From Punica granatum (Eukaryota; Streptophyta; Magnoliopsida; Myrtales; Lythraceae): 64,000 nt of DNA. A model generated the notes under the pieces. It was not told the origin of the DNA and did not search any database. It saw only the letters and a list, made by a program, of their open reading frames with translations. This document shows positions 37,001 through 48,355 of this stretch, piece after piece. The number at the start of each line of letters is the position of its first letter. The stretch's first letter is position 1. Location of the stretch: positions 19,864,568 to 19,928,567 of the forward strand of contig NC_045134.1 in assembly GCF_007655135.1 (NCBI RefSeq). The letters run 5' to 3'. Position numbers and translations under genes: made by a program.

Positions 37001-38405
37001 AATTTTACATGGTCACTGAGTATGTCATACTTTCGCGTGCTCGTGAGGTCTCACGCTATGCTGGCTCGAGCTTTTAAGTTGGAGAAGGACTCAATCGCTT
37101 ATAGGTCCGGTGAAAATTTTACAGAAACATTTTTTATTGGGTTACTAAAATGGCCAAGCTAATAATTAATCTATAAAACAATTAAGGTAGCACCTTATTT
37201 TTTGATTATGTAGAAGATTCATGGGGTTAATATAATAAAATAGAAATATTAATAGATAATAAATAGGCATGAATAATTTCATCATAAATATTGATCCTGC
37301 AAAAATCTTAGTTGACAGACGAATGTGTGCTCTACTGCTCTATATCCTTTTTATAGTAACATCTGGTTGTTGATTAAGTAAATTTATCTTTGATACAAAC
37401 ACATATATATATATATATATATATATTGCACAGCCTAGTCCAATTCATCTCCAATTTGAGTCGGTTGTGCTTTTTTTCTCGATATTAATGAGGATTTCAT
37501 CCATTAATTAGAAAGGTACAAGAGAAAATGCTCAAAAAAATTATAAGACAAAGGACAGAGATGGAACTCCTTAGCTAATCACAAAGAAAATACAAGGCGA
37601 AACTCACCCAACAATTCAGCTTAAACAATGTAATTAAGACCTCTAAACCCTTGATTTAAATCTACTGCCGACCATAAGGATCTTCAATGAAGACTGGGAT
37701 GGGTCCTACGATTCATTCGATAATCCTTCTTCAATTCAAACGTTTGAGGAACTCCGAGGCCTTGAGTGTACATTAGCGTTATATTGGACCTACCATACCG
37801 TCGAGAAGACTGCAAGTAAAGCATCTTGGAACCTCTGTGTAGCCACCAGAAGGTCGAGAGTGGCTAGATCTCATTGGAGATGGCCATCTCCAGGCGGATC
37901 AATGCCAAAAAAACTTGAACATCTAGCTTAGATCATGGTGGAGTTGCTTGAATCTTTGAAGATTCAAGTAGATACGAGAGTATCGAGTAATGGATTCTCA
38001 AGGATTTGAGGCACCATATGAGCTGGAGTCTGCAGCTGCTTTCTCGAGCATTGGTTATGTGGAATTCAATTGGTCAGAGGTCTTCATTGTAGGGAGCAAA
38101 AGCAAGGTTCATGGCCACGCACTGAAGAGGGAGGGAGAAGAAAGCCAAACCTAAGCTAGTCACTGGAGAGGGGGAAGGGAGCTAGACTAGGCCGGTCGGA
38201 CAAAAGCCACAGAGATCTCTGGTGGAGGAAATAAATAACCACTGGTGAAGGGGGTGGGACCTTCACATCGAAGAGGAGGGGACACGGCGCCAGACAGGCC
38301 TTGCCGGGACTGGACGGACCGATAAGGTGATTTGATCCAATGGAATATCTCTAATGAAACATGAAGTCATAAATTTGAGCTTGGCTAGGGCAGGGATAGG
38401 CGGGG
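34089..38405. other. AT-rich intergenic DNA, no gene seen
   Basis: Contains a TATTA-type repeat at about 34499-34535 and TA runs at 36712-36732 and 37403-37426. From about 37440 to 38405 composition is closer to coding DNA, but I could not find a conserved frame on either strand. Confidence 0.45.
36966..37123. repeat. Imperfect 45-base direct repeat, period about 113
   Basis: A stretch starting ttggagatgagttcaatc at 36966 is repeated with about eight substitutions at 37079; both copies end tgaaaattttaca. Confidence 0.75.
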
Positions 38406-38735
38406 TGATGCAATCTCACGGTATCGAACGCTCTTGTCAATTAAGAACAAGAATGAAATACTAGTTTATTACCTCTTCTAACGATGTGCTAATCTCGAGT
38501 ATATACTCGAAGGTTTAGCATGGTAACAAAAGATAACAAAGCACCCAACTCCTTGCGAGATCAAATCTTACCCGCAAGATCAATTGTCAATCCTAAATTA
38601 TAGGAAATTATTACGAAAATAGAAAATAATTAAAAATACAACTAAAACGGATAAGTTCCTAGTTGATGTATCGCGGGTTCGGATGGGCTCGGTGTCGACT
38701 CCTCCTGACCTCCGGTGTCAAGCTGGTCCCATCAA
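38406..38735 (-). repeat. 3' LTR of the gypsy element
   Basis: It matches 41320-41649 with about 20 differences by eye, roughly 6%. The pol frame ends inside this LTR at 38659. Confidence 0.92.
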
Positions 38736-39903
38736 CTCCTCCCCCCTCAGGTCGAACCTTGTCCTCAAGGTTCAAGGTTGGAAAGTGCTGCTTCAGGACC
38801 TCGACCGGCTCCCATGTCGCGTCCTCGTCTGGTAAGGCATTCCATCGAACCAAAGCTTCCTTGGTGCGCCCCCCGCCATGTGCGACCCATCGGTAGTCCC
38901 GAACATCAACAGGTGCTAAGTCGGGAAGGCTGTTACTCTCGTAAGGAGGGAGTGTGGGCTGCACGGCTTGCCCCTTGCCTACCCGTCTCCTCAGTAGCGA
39001 AACATGGAACACGAGGTGAATTTTTGCATAATCTGGTAAGTCTAACCGATAAGCTGCTGTCCCGACTAGCGCAACAACCTGAAATGGCCCGAAGTATCGG
39101 CTAGTGAGCTTTTGATTAGCTCTCTTGAACACTGAGTGTTGCCAGTATGGTTGGAGCTTCAAATACACCCAATCCCCGACTTCGAACTCCTTATCCCAGC
39201 GATGTTTATCGACGGTTGCCTTCATGCGGTTTTGAGCTGCCGCGAGGTTGGACTTTAATTCCCGCAATATCGCATTCCGAGCACGGAGCTGCTCTTCTAC
39301 TTCATTGACAGCCGTGGAACCGGGCTCATACCCCACCAACACCTGCGCCGGTCTCCCATACACCGCCTCAAAAGGCGTCATAGCAATAGATCTTTGATAG
39401 GTCGTGTTATTCCAATACTCTGCCCATGCCATATAGCGTTCCCACAGCCGTGGTTGATGATAGACAAAATAACGCAAATATTGCTCGAGACATCGATTAA
39501 TTACCTCCGTCTGGCCGTCGGTTTGCGGGTGATAGGCGGAGCTCATTTTTAGCTTTGTGCCATGAAACTTGAACAATTCCCGCCAAAACGAACTCATGAA
39601 GATGCGGTCACGGTCCATGACGACCGACTCTGGAATGCCATGTAGCCGCACGATCCCCCGAATGAACACCTCGGCTATCCGCTTTCCCGTTCCACCCTCA
39701 GCTACTGTATTCACCCTTGCTTCGACTGCCATGAATAACTGTGTCCCCAACGTCACCTCTTGCTCTACTGATCGGGCTTCCACTGCCCTCGTCCCCTCCG
39801 GAACCGCTCCCCTCAAAATGTGCCTCTTACCCTTCGTCCTGAATTCCATTGTCATCTCTTTGTAATCCGTGACTGTCGGACCCAATTGTTCTAGCCACGA
39901 CAC
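38659..39903 (-). pseudogene. Deleted gypsy pol: protease tail fused to integrase C-terminus (414 codons open)
   Basis: The first 30 or so residues (SWLEQLGPTVTDYKEMTMEF) are the segment that normally joins protease to reverse transcriptase. Around residues 60-75 the frame jumps to mid-integrase (AEVFIRGIVRLHGIPESVV). What remains includes the second catalytic Asp region (MDRDRIF), the Glu region (YHPQTDGQTEVINR), the GPF motif (YFGPFQVV) and a chromodomain-like end (LVRWNALPDEDATWEP). The first catalytic Asp and all of reverse transcriptase and RNase H are lost, yet the frame stays open for 1.2 kb. It cannot supply enzymes for movement. The last 77 bases lie in the 3' LTR. Confidence 0.88.
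38736..38752 (-). other. Polypurine tract of the gypsy element
   Basis: On the minus strand a purine run (cctgaggggggaggagt) abuts the 3' LTR, as needed for plus-strand DNA priming. Confidence 0.8.
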
Positions 39904-40350
39904 CTCGAGAACTACCTCTACTCCGATTACCGATAAGGCATAAAGAGTTACCTTGAACTCAACTCCCTGGACCCCAAGGATGACTCATTCGTATCGTCGT
40001 TTACACACCAGCCGCTCGCCGTTGGCTACCCGCACCGTAAATGGCCGTTGTCTTGTCTAGAATAACCGTAGTCGCTCTGCCACCGGTGGGCCTATGAAAT
40101 TCAGGTTTGCAACGCTGTCCACAAGCACCTGGATCTTATGTAGCCCGATTCGCCTGCTAAACCGCATAGTCTTGTGGTTTACCTGCCCCGTCAATGCATG
40201 AATCGATATGTGCTCGGTTTCCTCCGTTAGTGGCTCCTCGATCGCCTTCCCCTCGTCCTCTTCGACAACCTCGATTACCATCGCTTTAATTCCGCTGCAC
40301 CTATGTCCATGAACGAACTTCTCGTCACAATTAAAACATAAATTCTGCTC
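39904..40350 (-). pseudogene. Gypsy zinc knuckle and protease remnant
   Basis: Minus-strand frame shows a knuckle (CFNCDEKFVHGHRC, about 40345-40305), then ISIHALTG and the protease active-site region VLVDSVANLNFIG near 40090. The active-site Asp-Ser-Gly reads Asp-Ser-Val, so the glycine is lost. In-frame stops at about 40057 and 39988 break the link to pol. Confidence 0.8.
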
Positions 40351-41154
40351 CCTACGCCGTTGCGTCTCCTCCCATGTTAACCGGCGAGTTGATCCAAGAT
40401 TAGCTCGTGGTGGAGGTTGGACAACTTTTGCGCCTGCTCCTTCAGTTGCGGTCCTGAAGCCGGACCAGGCTTAACCGCTCATTACTCTCTGTGCACGCTG
40501 CAATTGCTCGTCCTTCCTCTTTGCGAGCTCGATAGCGGTTTGCAAATCTTTCGGCCTCCACATCCGCAGCTCTCCCGCAATCTCCTCTTATAACCCGGCC
40601 ATGAATGCACCGAGTAGCGCACTCAGGTGCCAATGACGGAAAGTGTTCATTAGGCGCTCGAACTTCCCCAGGTACTCCCGAGAATCCCCCTTCTGTCGTA
40701 TCTTGTTCATAGCCTCATTGGCGTCTTCATATTCTGACGACCCTAACCTTACCAGCAATCCCTTTTCGAATTGCCTCCACGACATCCTCTTTCGACGGTT
40801 CACATGGTTGAACCATTGCCACCATTGATTCGCCTCTCCCTCCAGGTGGAATGTCGCCAGCCTCACGTGTTCCTCCTTGTCTACATCTTGCGCCGCAAAG
40901 TACTTCCTTGCGCGGTCTAACCAAACGCGCGGGTCCTCCCCTGAAAATCGTGGAAACTCCATCCTCACGCGCCTTAGCTTCTTCGTCCCATGCCCTGACC
41001 TATAGCTCTGAATCGAGCCCTCTGCCTCAGAATTTGAGTCTCGGTCCTCAGGCTCCGATCCGTGACTTGTAGCTGCCATTGATGATGATGAACTGCTCCC
41101 TCTGTGGTGGTGGCCTCCCGACCGACGCCGAGAGCCGGATTGCTGCGACGACAC
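40351..41154 (-). pseudogene. Gypsy gag
   Basis: The gag frame opens at 41154 with a Ser/His/Arg-rich start and runs to a stop at 40588 (188 codons). It contains the retrotransposon gag fold: FPRFSGEDPRVWLDRARKYF, then ATFHLEGEANQWWQWF and EYLGKFERLMNTF. After the stop the same frame continues with EEIAGELRMWRPKDLQTA, then a second stop near 40470, before the zinc knuckle. Two stops in an otherwise readable gag fit recent decay. Confidence 0.85.
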
Positions 41155-41300
41155 GACCGCGACAAGCTGGTTGAGTCGCCCCCTATCTCCTCTACAGATT
41201 GTCCGAGCCTTTCGAATCGTTCCCGATTCGTTGCATTGTCGTTGCCGAGACCTTGATACAATCTGTGCCTCGCTTTGAGCTGGGTCCCTTTACGATCGTG

Positions 41301-41318
41301 ACCTCGCTCTGATACCAA
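41301..41318 (-). other. Primer binding site of the gypsy element
   Basis: On the minus strand TTGGTATCAGAGCGAGG lies just inside the 5' LTR. It is complementary to the 3' end of initiator tRNA-Met, the usual primer. Confidence 0.85.
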
Positions 41319-41319
41319 T

Positions 41320-41649
41320 TGATGCAATCTCACGGTATCGAACGCCCTTGTCAATTAAGAACAAGAATGAAATACTAGTTTATTGCCCCCCTCCAACGAT
41401 GTGCTAATCTCGAGTATATACTCAAAGGTTTAGCATGGTAACAGAAGATAACAAAGCACCTAAATCCTTGCGAGATCAAATCTTACCCGCAAGATCAACT
41501 GTCAATCCTAAATGATAGGAAATTATTACGAAAATAGAAAATAACTAAAAATACGAATAAAACGGATAAGTGCCTTGTTGATGTATCGCGGGTTCGAACG
41601 GGCTCGACGTTGACTCCTCCTGACCTCCGGTGTCAAGCTGGTCCCATCA
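41320..41649 (-). repeat. 5' LTR of the gypsy element
   Basis: Partner of 38406-38735, same length. Confidence 0.92.
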
Positions 41650-42800
41650 TGGGGGCCTGAAGGGTCAATGGTCATTAAAATTTTGATATTTTTTTAAAAA
41701 ATTATATATTATTTTTTAAAATTTTTATAAATTTATTTTATCCGTTCTTGTGATTTGGTAAAAGTATTTTATTGCCTCTTAGCGACCCTAACCTCAAGAT
41801 CAAATTATGAGTCCCTTCCACTATTTCGAACTCCCAAATTCTTTTAAGGGAAGTGTTATAAATTCTCACGCATAAAGAAAACAAGATTTATCCTGTTGCT
41901 TAATTAGAAGGATCCATCTTGTCCAAGTCATACTATGTAAAAGGTTGAAGCTAAAATGTTCAATGACGTTATAATCGAAAAAAAAATGTTCAAAGGCGTT
42001 AAACTAAACCCCGAATAGAAAATGAATGACATCTATATATCTAATTGTTTAACTACTATAATACAAATGGAACATATATATATATATGTATATGTATATA
42101 TTCACCTTCCTAGAATTGAATGCGAGAGATGAGTATATGTATGTCTAGTCCGACTGATCAAATCATTTTTAACTCCAATACAGTCCTAAATAAATTATGT
42201 TTGTTCAATCACAGTATCCAACTCAGAAAGGTCTAATTAGCTTAGTTTCCCACTCTTATTCTATTTCCAGACAATCACTGAATATTACTGCTCCCATTTG
42301 CTCAATGGCTTTAGCAGTCCGAGCACCGGACTAGAAAGCGGTAAGCTAAGATGGAGACTCAAGGGACCGGATCGGTTGAGGTCGAGAAGAAACTCCGAGG
42401 ACTACTCTTGTCCCCTTTATTAGTTATTGAGGATTTCTATTTCATCATACTATATTCATAAGCCTCATTTATATTCGAGAAGACCATGTCAAAATAAGTC
42501 CCAACAATAAAATACATTATTGATGATATGAAATATTGGCCAAAAGATGATGACACTAAATTAGAGAAAACAAAGAGATGATGGTAACTCTAATTCCTCA
42601 AATAATAATAATAAAATTCATAATTTTGTTGCTTATTATCATTTATTTTCTTTTACCATTTAGTGAAGTCGCATATAGGTTCAGCATATTTGCTGTGGAC
42701 TAATCCCGTTTAAGCGATTTAATTCTGACCGCAATTATTTCGAACGGATCATGAATATCTACTCCGAAAATAAAATCAGTATCCGATCGCTCAATTTATC
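41650..42800. other. Intergenic, upstream of the FLZ gene
   Basis: AT-rich; no gene or element recognised. Confidence 0.45.
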
Positions 42801-42991
42801 GTACGTTTTCGCGGTTTATTATTTAGGAGTAAGGTTAATTTTGTTTGATGATGATAGATGTGTGTTGTCAAAACAACTGACTTTCATGCACACGCCTCCT
42901 CTCTCCTTAAATGGCACGTCCCCATTCCCAATCCCCATTCTTCCCCTTCCCCTCTCCATATCATCCCATCATCTTATGCCCACTTCCTCCT

Positions 42992-43019
42992 TCTCTCTCT
43001 CTCTCTCTCTCTCTCTCTT
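42992..43019 (+). repeat. (CT)n microsatellite in the FLZ gene leader or promoter
   Basis: CT repeats of about 28 bases are followed at 43092-43130 by a purine-rich AAG/AGG tract. CT-rich stretches near transcription starts are common in plants, so this may mark the start region of the FLZ transcript. Confidence 0.7.
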
Positions 43020-43406
43020 CCCCTCCGGAGTTGCAGAGATTCTCTCGCCGATATCGCAGAACTGTACCAACTGAATATCCCGCGGACCCAGGAGAAGAAG
43101 AAGGATAAGGAGGAGGAGGAGGAGAGAGAGCTGGGCGGACGCTTCGCAGTACAAACTGCCATTGTCCATTGATCTCTGCTGCAAAACAGAGCATATGTAC
43201 GGACTGAAGACCCCTCCTTGCTAGAGCCTGTACTGCTCTCGACGTTGCTCCATTACAGCAGTGGAAGAGATTGATCAGCTTTGTTTGGAAGAAAACGGGG
43301 AGAAAGGTCGGAGCTTTCGATGATGAGTTCTGTGTCAGTCGTGGAGGCTACTGAGTTTTAGAAGGGGAAGGAAAAACAGAGCAATTGCGATTGAGCTATA
43401 GCAGTG

Positions 43407-44428
43407 ATGCTGAGGAACAGGTCTCGGGCAGTGATCGGGAAGCAATCTTTAGTCGCCGATCATCACCGCTCATCGCAGTCCTCGCCGACCCGGAATCACC
43501 GCCGGAGTAGAGTGTCCTCGTTCTTCGGTTCGGCATTCGGAGGTTTATCCTCGCCGTCGGGGTTTTGCTCCGACCCGACTAAGCCGATGATGAACCCGGC
43601 TCTGATCCTCAACGTGAACCCCTTCTCCGCTCTCAGAGCCGGCCTGCCCGATCAGTTCCCGGGAGGCAAGAAGCGCTCCTGGGAAGATATCGAGTCCCGG
43701 GGAATCGGCCTCGCCATCGTGGACAAGTTCGAGAAAATGCCGGACCGGAAGCACCCGACATCCAACAGCAATCTGGTGCTGTTCGGATCAGCGATGAGAG
43801 TCCGAATCCCCCCTTCTCCCGCTCCGGCACTTGAACACCCAGAATCCCCCACCGATTTCGGGATCAAGACCCGGAATTCCCATCTCTCATCCCCGAATTC
43901 TCGCACGCGAAGCTCGAATTCCCCTCGGATTTTGACGGAGTGCCTCTCGATGAGCGAGATGGAGCTTTCCGAGGACTACACTTGCGTGACGTACCACGGG
44001 CCGAACGCCCGAACAACTCACATATTCGATAACTGCATCGTCGAGAACTACTACAGTAGCGTGTTGCCCGACGAGCCGAAACCAGTGCAGCCGAGTTTTC
44101 TGAGCTTCTGTTACACATGCAAGAAGAGTCTCGAACAGACTAAAGACATTTACATTTACAGGTAAAGAGTCCATTCTTTCCTATTTGGTAAAAATGTAAT
44201 GATTGATTTCGATCACTACCAACAATGTTTGAGCTTATTCGATTACGGGGGTCCCTTGTGATTGGCGTTATGTGCATCAAGATTGAAGCTTTTTCGTCCT
44301 AAGAGGCTTTCGAGATAACCGGTATTTCGTTATCGCATTGCAGGGGCGAGAAATCCTTCTGCAGTCGGGAATGCCGCCACCGGGAGATCGTGCTAGACGG
44401 TGGAGAGGATGTAGAAGCAGCAGCTTGA
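43407..44428 (+). CDS. FCS-like zinc finger (FLZ) domain protein (279 aa)
   Basis: Two exons, 43407-44161 and 44344-44428. The start was chosen at MLRNRSRAV, the usual N-terminus of one FLZ subgroup. Residues about 235-265 form the FLZ domain: FLSFCYTCKKSLEQTKDIYI then GEKSFCSRECR, with the four cysteines in C-x2-C ... FCS-x2-C spacing. The single intron interrupts the domain, as in many FLZ genes. The N-terminal two thirds are Ser/Pro/Arg-rich and probably disordered, with the conserved patch IGLAIVDKFEKM. FLZ proteins bind the SnRK1 kinase and act as adaptors in energy and stress signalling; that role here is by family. A 14-base C run (44460-44473) lies in the 3' UTR. Confidence 0.92.
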
Positions 44429-46059
44429 TTCGATTAGTTCAAGAACTCGCTCATGATCACCCCCCCCCCCCCCATCAAGAAAGCCTCAACCGAGGATTTT
44501 GTCGATCATTTTAGCATGACCCAGCTGGGGATTGCCCCCATTGCTGGGGACCAGACGGGTTGAAGGTCCATAATTTTTCTTGATTTCTGATTGGATTTTG
44601 AATTTTCTCCACCTTGCAGATAGATAATGGATAGATAGATAGATCAGAGGGAGAGGGGTTAGATGTTTTCCGTGATGAGTTCTTTTTGGGAATTCTGAGG
44701 TTTCCGGTCTTTTTTTGGCTCACGGCAGTGAGCTTCCAATGGACGGCTGGCATGTTCTGAAAACCCATCCTCTGTTCTTTTTCCCCCCTAATATAAATAA
44801 ATAAATGAAATAATGGCAGATTAAATTAAATAAATTAAGATGGAAGATAGATATTTGCTGACACGATAAATAAAGTTAAAATTAAAATAATTTGCCAAGA
44901 TTCCCTTCTCTCTCTGATCGATCATCCTTATCCAGTCATTTTTCTGCTCCAATGTCCAATGTCCAACTTTTTTCTGGGTTGAGTAAGCTTCTGGGATTTG
45001 TTAGTCGATTGCTTCTGTTTTTCTTATTATATATGGACGTCTTCTTCATCGGGATTGACTTTATCGATAGATCAGGCTGAGGTAGATCCAAATTTGGGGT
45101 CATTTTCGACGCACAGTTCCCCGTGATCCCAAGCAAAAATCTTTATACTTGTGCAACTCATCAGTTGAATATCATTACCGTGACTAACTGAAGAGTCGTG
45201 CCGGGCTGCGGAGTCGTGTTCTATCTGAGACCCTTGAAGTCGAGAAGGAACTGCGGTAAAAATTTTATAGAAAGCTCCGATCGTCAATTGGGATGGGCTT
45301 GTACCGGGATGTTAAGTGAACCAAACTGCTCATGAGTTACTCGAGATCGACATGATGAGAACTCGAACTCGATTTGGTGTTGTCGAGCTCGAGCCGATCT
45401 TTTCATCTAGGCAAGCCCAAGCTCGAGCTCAATGGTACTCGGCTCGTCGACCTTGCGAGCTTACTCGAGTTTCTATGTATATTTATATATATGTCCTTTT
45501 ATTAGTAGCTTTACCCCCAAGCCCATATTGTATGCTAGTTCCTACTTTGACTTTCTAGATGACCTCGATCAAAAAGCTAGAGCTTGACATGAGCTTAACC
45601 AAGTTCGTTAATGATTCACTCGATCTAAAGTGAACAAGCTCGAACAAGCCGAGCTCGAGCTACTCAAGTACTAACCGAAGCTCAAGCTCAAGCCTAGGCA
45701 TTAAAGCTCGACCGAGCTTTAAGCTCGAGTTTGCTAGAACAAGCTGAGTCGAGCTCACCTATAAAATACTCAAACTCGAGTACACCCCTAGGCCATATCT
45801 AAACTCAAAGATGGATCTAAACCCGACTTCATTAAAGATGATCTGTGGACGAAAAACGATCTAAAAAATTAGACTCAGACGAGGAGTAATGAATCAATTA
45901 TTGATTATACCTAAATCTACACTCATCCGTTTACCTCGCTTAAATAGGTGAATGAGACACCAAGGAAGGGTTTTTTTTTTTTTTGGGCCAAGACAAGGAG
46001 GGGGCTATTGGCTTAGGAGACCAATTGTCCCATCTTCCATCTAAATGTAAAAATACTAA
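44429..46059. other. 3' UTR of the FLZ gene, then intergenic repeat-rich DNA
   Basis: About 44429-44800 is probable 3' UTR. The rest has no gene; 45330-45790 is the repeat listed separately. Confidence 0.4.
45330..45790. repeat. Degenerate CTCGAGCTC-rich repeat
   Basis: The hexamers ctcgag and gagctc and variants such as aagctcgagctc recur more than a dozen times across about 460 bases. This looks like decayed short-period repeat or repeat-rich transposon sequence. The open frame across its first half is not a protein I recognise. Confidence 0.5.
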
Positions 46060-46285
46060 AAGGCAGTTTGGATTCAAAATTTTAATTTAATTTTAATTTT
46101 AATTTTGATTGTGAAAAAAAAAATATGATTATAAATTTAACTTAAAAAACGTGTATTTTTATTGTGTAGTGTGTTGAATTAAAATTAAAATTAAAATTTT
46201 TGAATTGAAAAATATATATTTTTGTTGTGTAGTGTGTTGAGTTAAAGTTAAAATCAACTTACTCTAAATTCAAACGGGACATAAG
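46060..46285. mobile_element. Short AT-rich MITE, family B copy 2
   Basis: Begins near ggcagtttggattcaaaa and ends near aaattcaaacgggac, giving weak inverted ends. It contains two copies of a gtgtagtgtgttga core (46163-46176 and 46229-46242), matching the copy at 11668-11868 in reverse complement. It is non-coding. Confidence 0.6.
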
Positions 46286-47728
46286 CCTCCATGTTGGCTT
46301 ATGTTACCGGGACTTCAGTCACCTCGATCACCCGAAAACCGCATCACAAGCAACCATCTGGATCCTCTGAAAATACGATTAGATGATGCAACTTAAAGAA
46401 TTCTTTCTTGTGTCTGGTAATCTAATATTACGAAGCAAGATTTAAGAGAGAGAACATACATCAAACCCAGCACAACATAAATAAAGCTGCAAAAGGAGCA
46501 CATGTAGTTGATGAACAACTTTGCTGTCTACGCAGAACAAACTAAACAAGCACAAGTTTAGATCCTAAGACAATAAGATTCAAGCTAACAGCTAGACATC
46601 AACTAAGACACTGAACTAACAAGATTACGAATCGAACAGCGGTCCCGGACAACAGTTGCCACCGGGGAAGAAAGAGACCATGCTCAACCAAGTATGTAAA
46701 TATCCGAGCTACAAGTTTGGCCTCTCTGCAATCTCCCAAGAGCTCCCTGCATTGTTTGAGAAGGGTGAAAAACGTCAAAACACAATAACTAAATCAGAGA
46801 AAAGCTTGAAAAGAAAATATGGAACAAGAATTACCTTGCATACAATGCAATGCCATCAACAATCTTCATGGAAAAGTATAATTGAGGGCCAAGGCACTAC
46901 CCACAGCAGAAATAAGGCCAGGCAGAAAGAAACTGGTCGAGACTTAAGGCGTGAGAGAGTGACAAGTCAAGCTGTTGAATGGGCAGGGAACTATTAATCT
47001 ATGACTGCTTGCCCTTCCCACCTTTCCCTCTTAAAAACCAGAAAGATGGTGAAGGAGGCAAAAGAGCAGACAGAGGATGAGATCCTAGGAAAAGGAAAGA
47101 ACGGTGTTATCCTTTGTGAAGGTTATGGATAGCGGTAATATCTCAGTAGTGAAACCAACAACCATCAGAGGAGTTACGAGAGGATGCATCAACTAAGAAA
47201 GCCTAATTTGGATCTACTATGGAGATCGGTCAACGGAAATTGGAGGAAGGGGGGGTTTACTAACCTACAGATGTAGAGTAAGATTATACAGCATATACAT
47301 AACTTCTAGAATTAAAGGACTCTAGTAAGAAATCCAACACAAGACCGGGAATTGTATCATCCATCAACTTTGTCATCCCAACACTGACGAGAACAAGTTG
47401 CACAGTCAGAACAATTCCTAGACTTTCCTGATTGGAACTCTTCCCCCTTTCCAGCCTAAGAACCTTAGGGACTCGTATTCCTTGGCCAACTTTTTCCGGA
47501 AATTGAAATCCCTAAAAAGAACAGACAAACAAGCAAACTTGCATCTCAATTCCCACCCACCATATTCTGCCACTACGATAGGAGATAACTTAACAACTAG
47601 AATCTTAAGTGCAAACATACTGAGAAGGAAACCCGACCATTCGCTTATATACAACCTAGTAAGACACTAACGCACATGAAAAGAAACCTATTTACAACAC
47701 CCCCCATCCCCATCACTACCGAGGGATG
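46286..47728 (-). other. Probable 3' untranslated or intronic part of the PNRC-like gene
   Basis: The composition is gene-like rather than transposon-like and no conserved protein is encoded on either strand. The likeliest reading is the 3' UTR, perhaps with introns, of the minus-strand gene that ends at 47729. A separate non-coding transcript is also possible. Confidence 0.35.
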
Positions 47729-48355
47729 TCACTCATCAGATGGCTCGAGATTGAGAATGCGACGCAGGGTCTTGGTCGCAGAGTCAGCACTTCGGAACAA
47801 ATCTTTGGAAGCAAGAGGAGGACTGAACCCCCTAACTGGAGAGGCGGGAGCAGACTTTGAAATTGGGTGGACAGAAACATCATCATCAGAAGCTAAACTA
47901 GGCAGATCAAGGGACTTAGTCCTCTTAGGCAGTTGCAAGAACTTAGGAATCGGCAAGGAGCTCGGCGGGGGCGAGTTCGAGTAGGTTGGACCCGCCCACC
48001 GCTCGGAGAAGGAGAGACTCCCATCGAAGAACCCTTCATCAGAAAATTTCTCACAGCAGATTGGTTTAGCACTGATGGGGATCGGGCTACTCCTCCGGGC
48101 AGGTTTAGAGCGACCAGGTTCAGCGGAAGGTGGAGTGGCAGGTGTTGCCGATGGAGGGGTCTGTTTGGTAACTGGGATAGTCGAAGCCCGGAGAGGGGTC
48201 GGAAGGATCCCGTCTGCAGCATGAAAAGTTCGGCAATTGATCTCCTGGAGCTTGTTGGGGGGAGAAGAATTGAACCTTGCTAGACCCTCTGATCTAGATT
48301 CTGTGGGATAGTACTGATGCTTAGGCTGAGCAGCAACAACAACAAGGGTCTCCAT
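47729..48355 (-). CDS. Proline-rich PNRC-like protein (208 aa)
   Basis: Single coding exon, starting METLVVVAAQPKHQYYPTES. The protein is Ser/Pro-rich and probably disordered. Its recognisable element is WAGPTYSNSPPPSSLPIPKF (about residues 122-141), the short motif of the PNRC-type family (SPPPSSLPxP), followed by KRTKSLDLP. In animals PNRC proteins carry such motifs to bind nuclear receptors and decapping factors; the plant role is not something I can state. A conserved C-terminus (LFRSADSATKTLRRILNLEP) ends it. A leader intron is likely from about 48765 to 48373: the minus strand has CTG/GTATTT and ATCTAG acceptors. The family assignment rests on the motif only. Confidence 0.75.
   Translation of the reverse strand: METLVVVAAQPKHQYYPTESRSEGLARFNSSPPNKLQEINCRTFHAADGILPTPLRASTIPVTKQTPPSATPATPPSAEPGRSKPARRSSPIPISAKPICCEKFSDEGFFDGSLSFSERWAGPTYSNSPPPSSLPIPKFLQLPKRTKSLDLPSLASDDDVSVHPISKSAPASPVRGFSPPLASKDLFRSADSATKTLRRILNLEPSDE

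Larger units (their letters stand above)
38406..41649 (-). mobile_element. Ty3-gypsy retrotransposon with internal pol deletion (3.24 kb)
   Basis: Two 330-bp LTRs (38406-38735 and 41320-41649), both TGATG...CATCA on the plus strand, flank a minus-strand interior. The flanks CGGGG (38401-38405) and TGGGG (41650-41654) are a 5-bp target duplication with one mismatch. The interior has a tRNA-Met primer site next to the right (5') LTR, a gag, a zinc knuckle, a protease remnant, the C-terminal integrase with chromodomain-like end, and a polypurine tract next to the left (3') LTR. Reverse transcriptase, RNase H and the first part of integrase are missing, so the element is non-autonomous. Confidence 0.92.

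Noticed and set aside
39569..39865. Plus-strand open frame of 98 codons
   Set aside because: Antisense shadow of the gypsy pol frame.
42751..43194. Open frames with Ser-Leu or Arg-Glu runs
   Set aside because: Translations of the CT microsatellite and purine tract in the FLZ leader.
46656..46997. 113-codon plus-strand open frame
   Set aside because: No recognisable domain; the region is more likely 3' non-coding DNA of the minus-strand gene.
47933..48283. 116-codon plus-strand open frame
   Set aside because: Antisense shadow of the PNRC-like coding exon.
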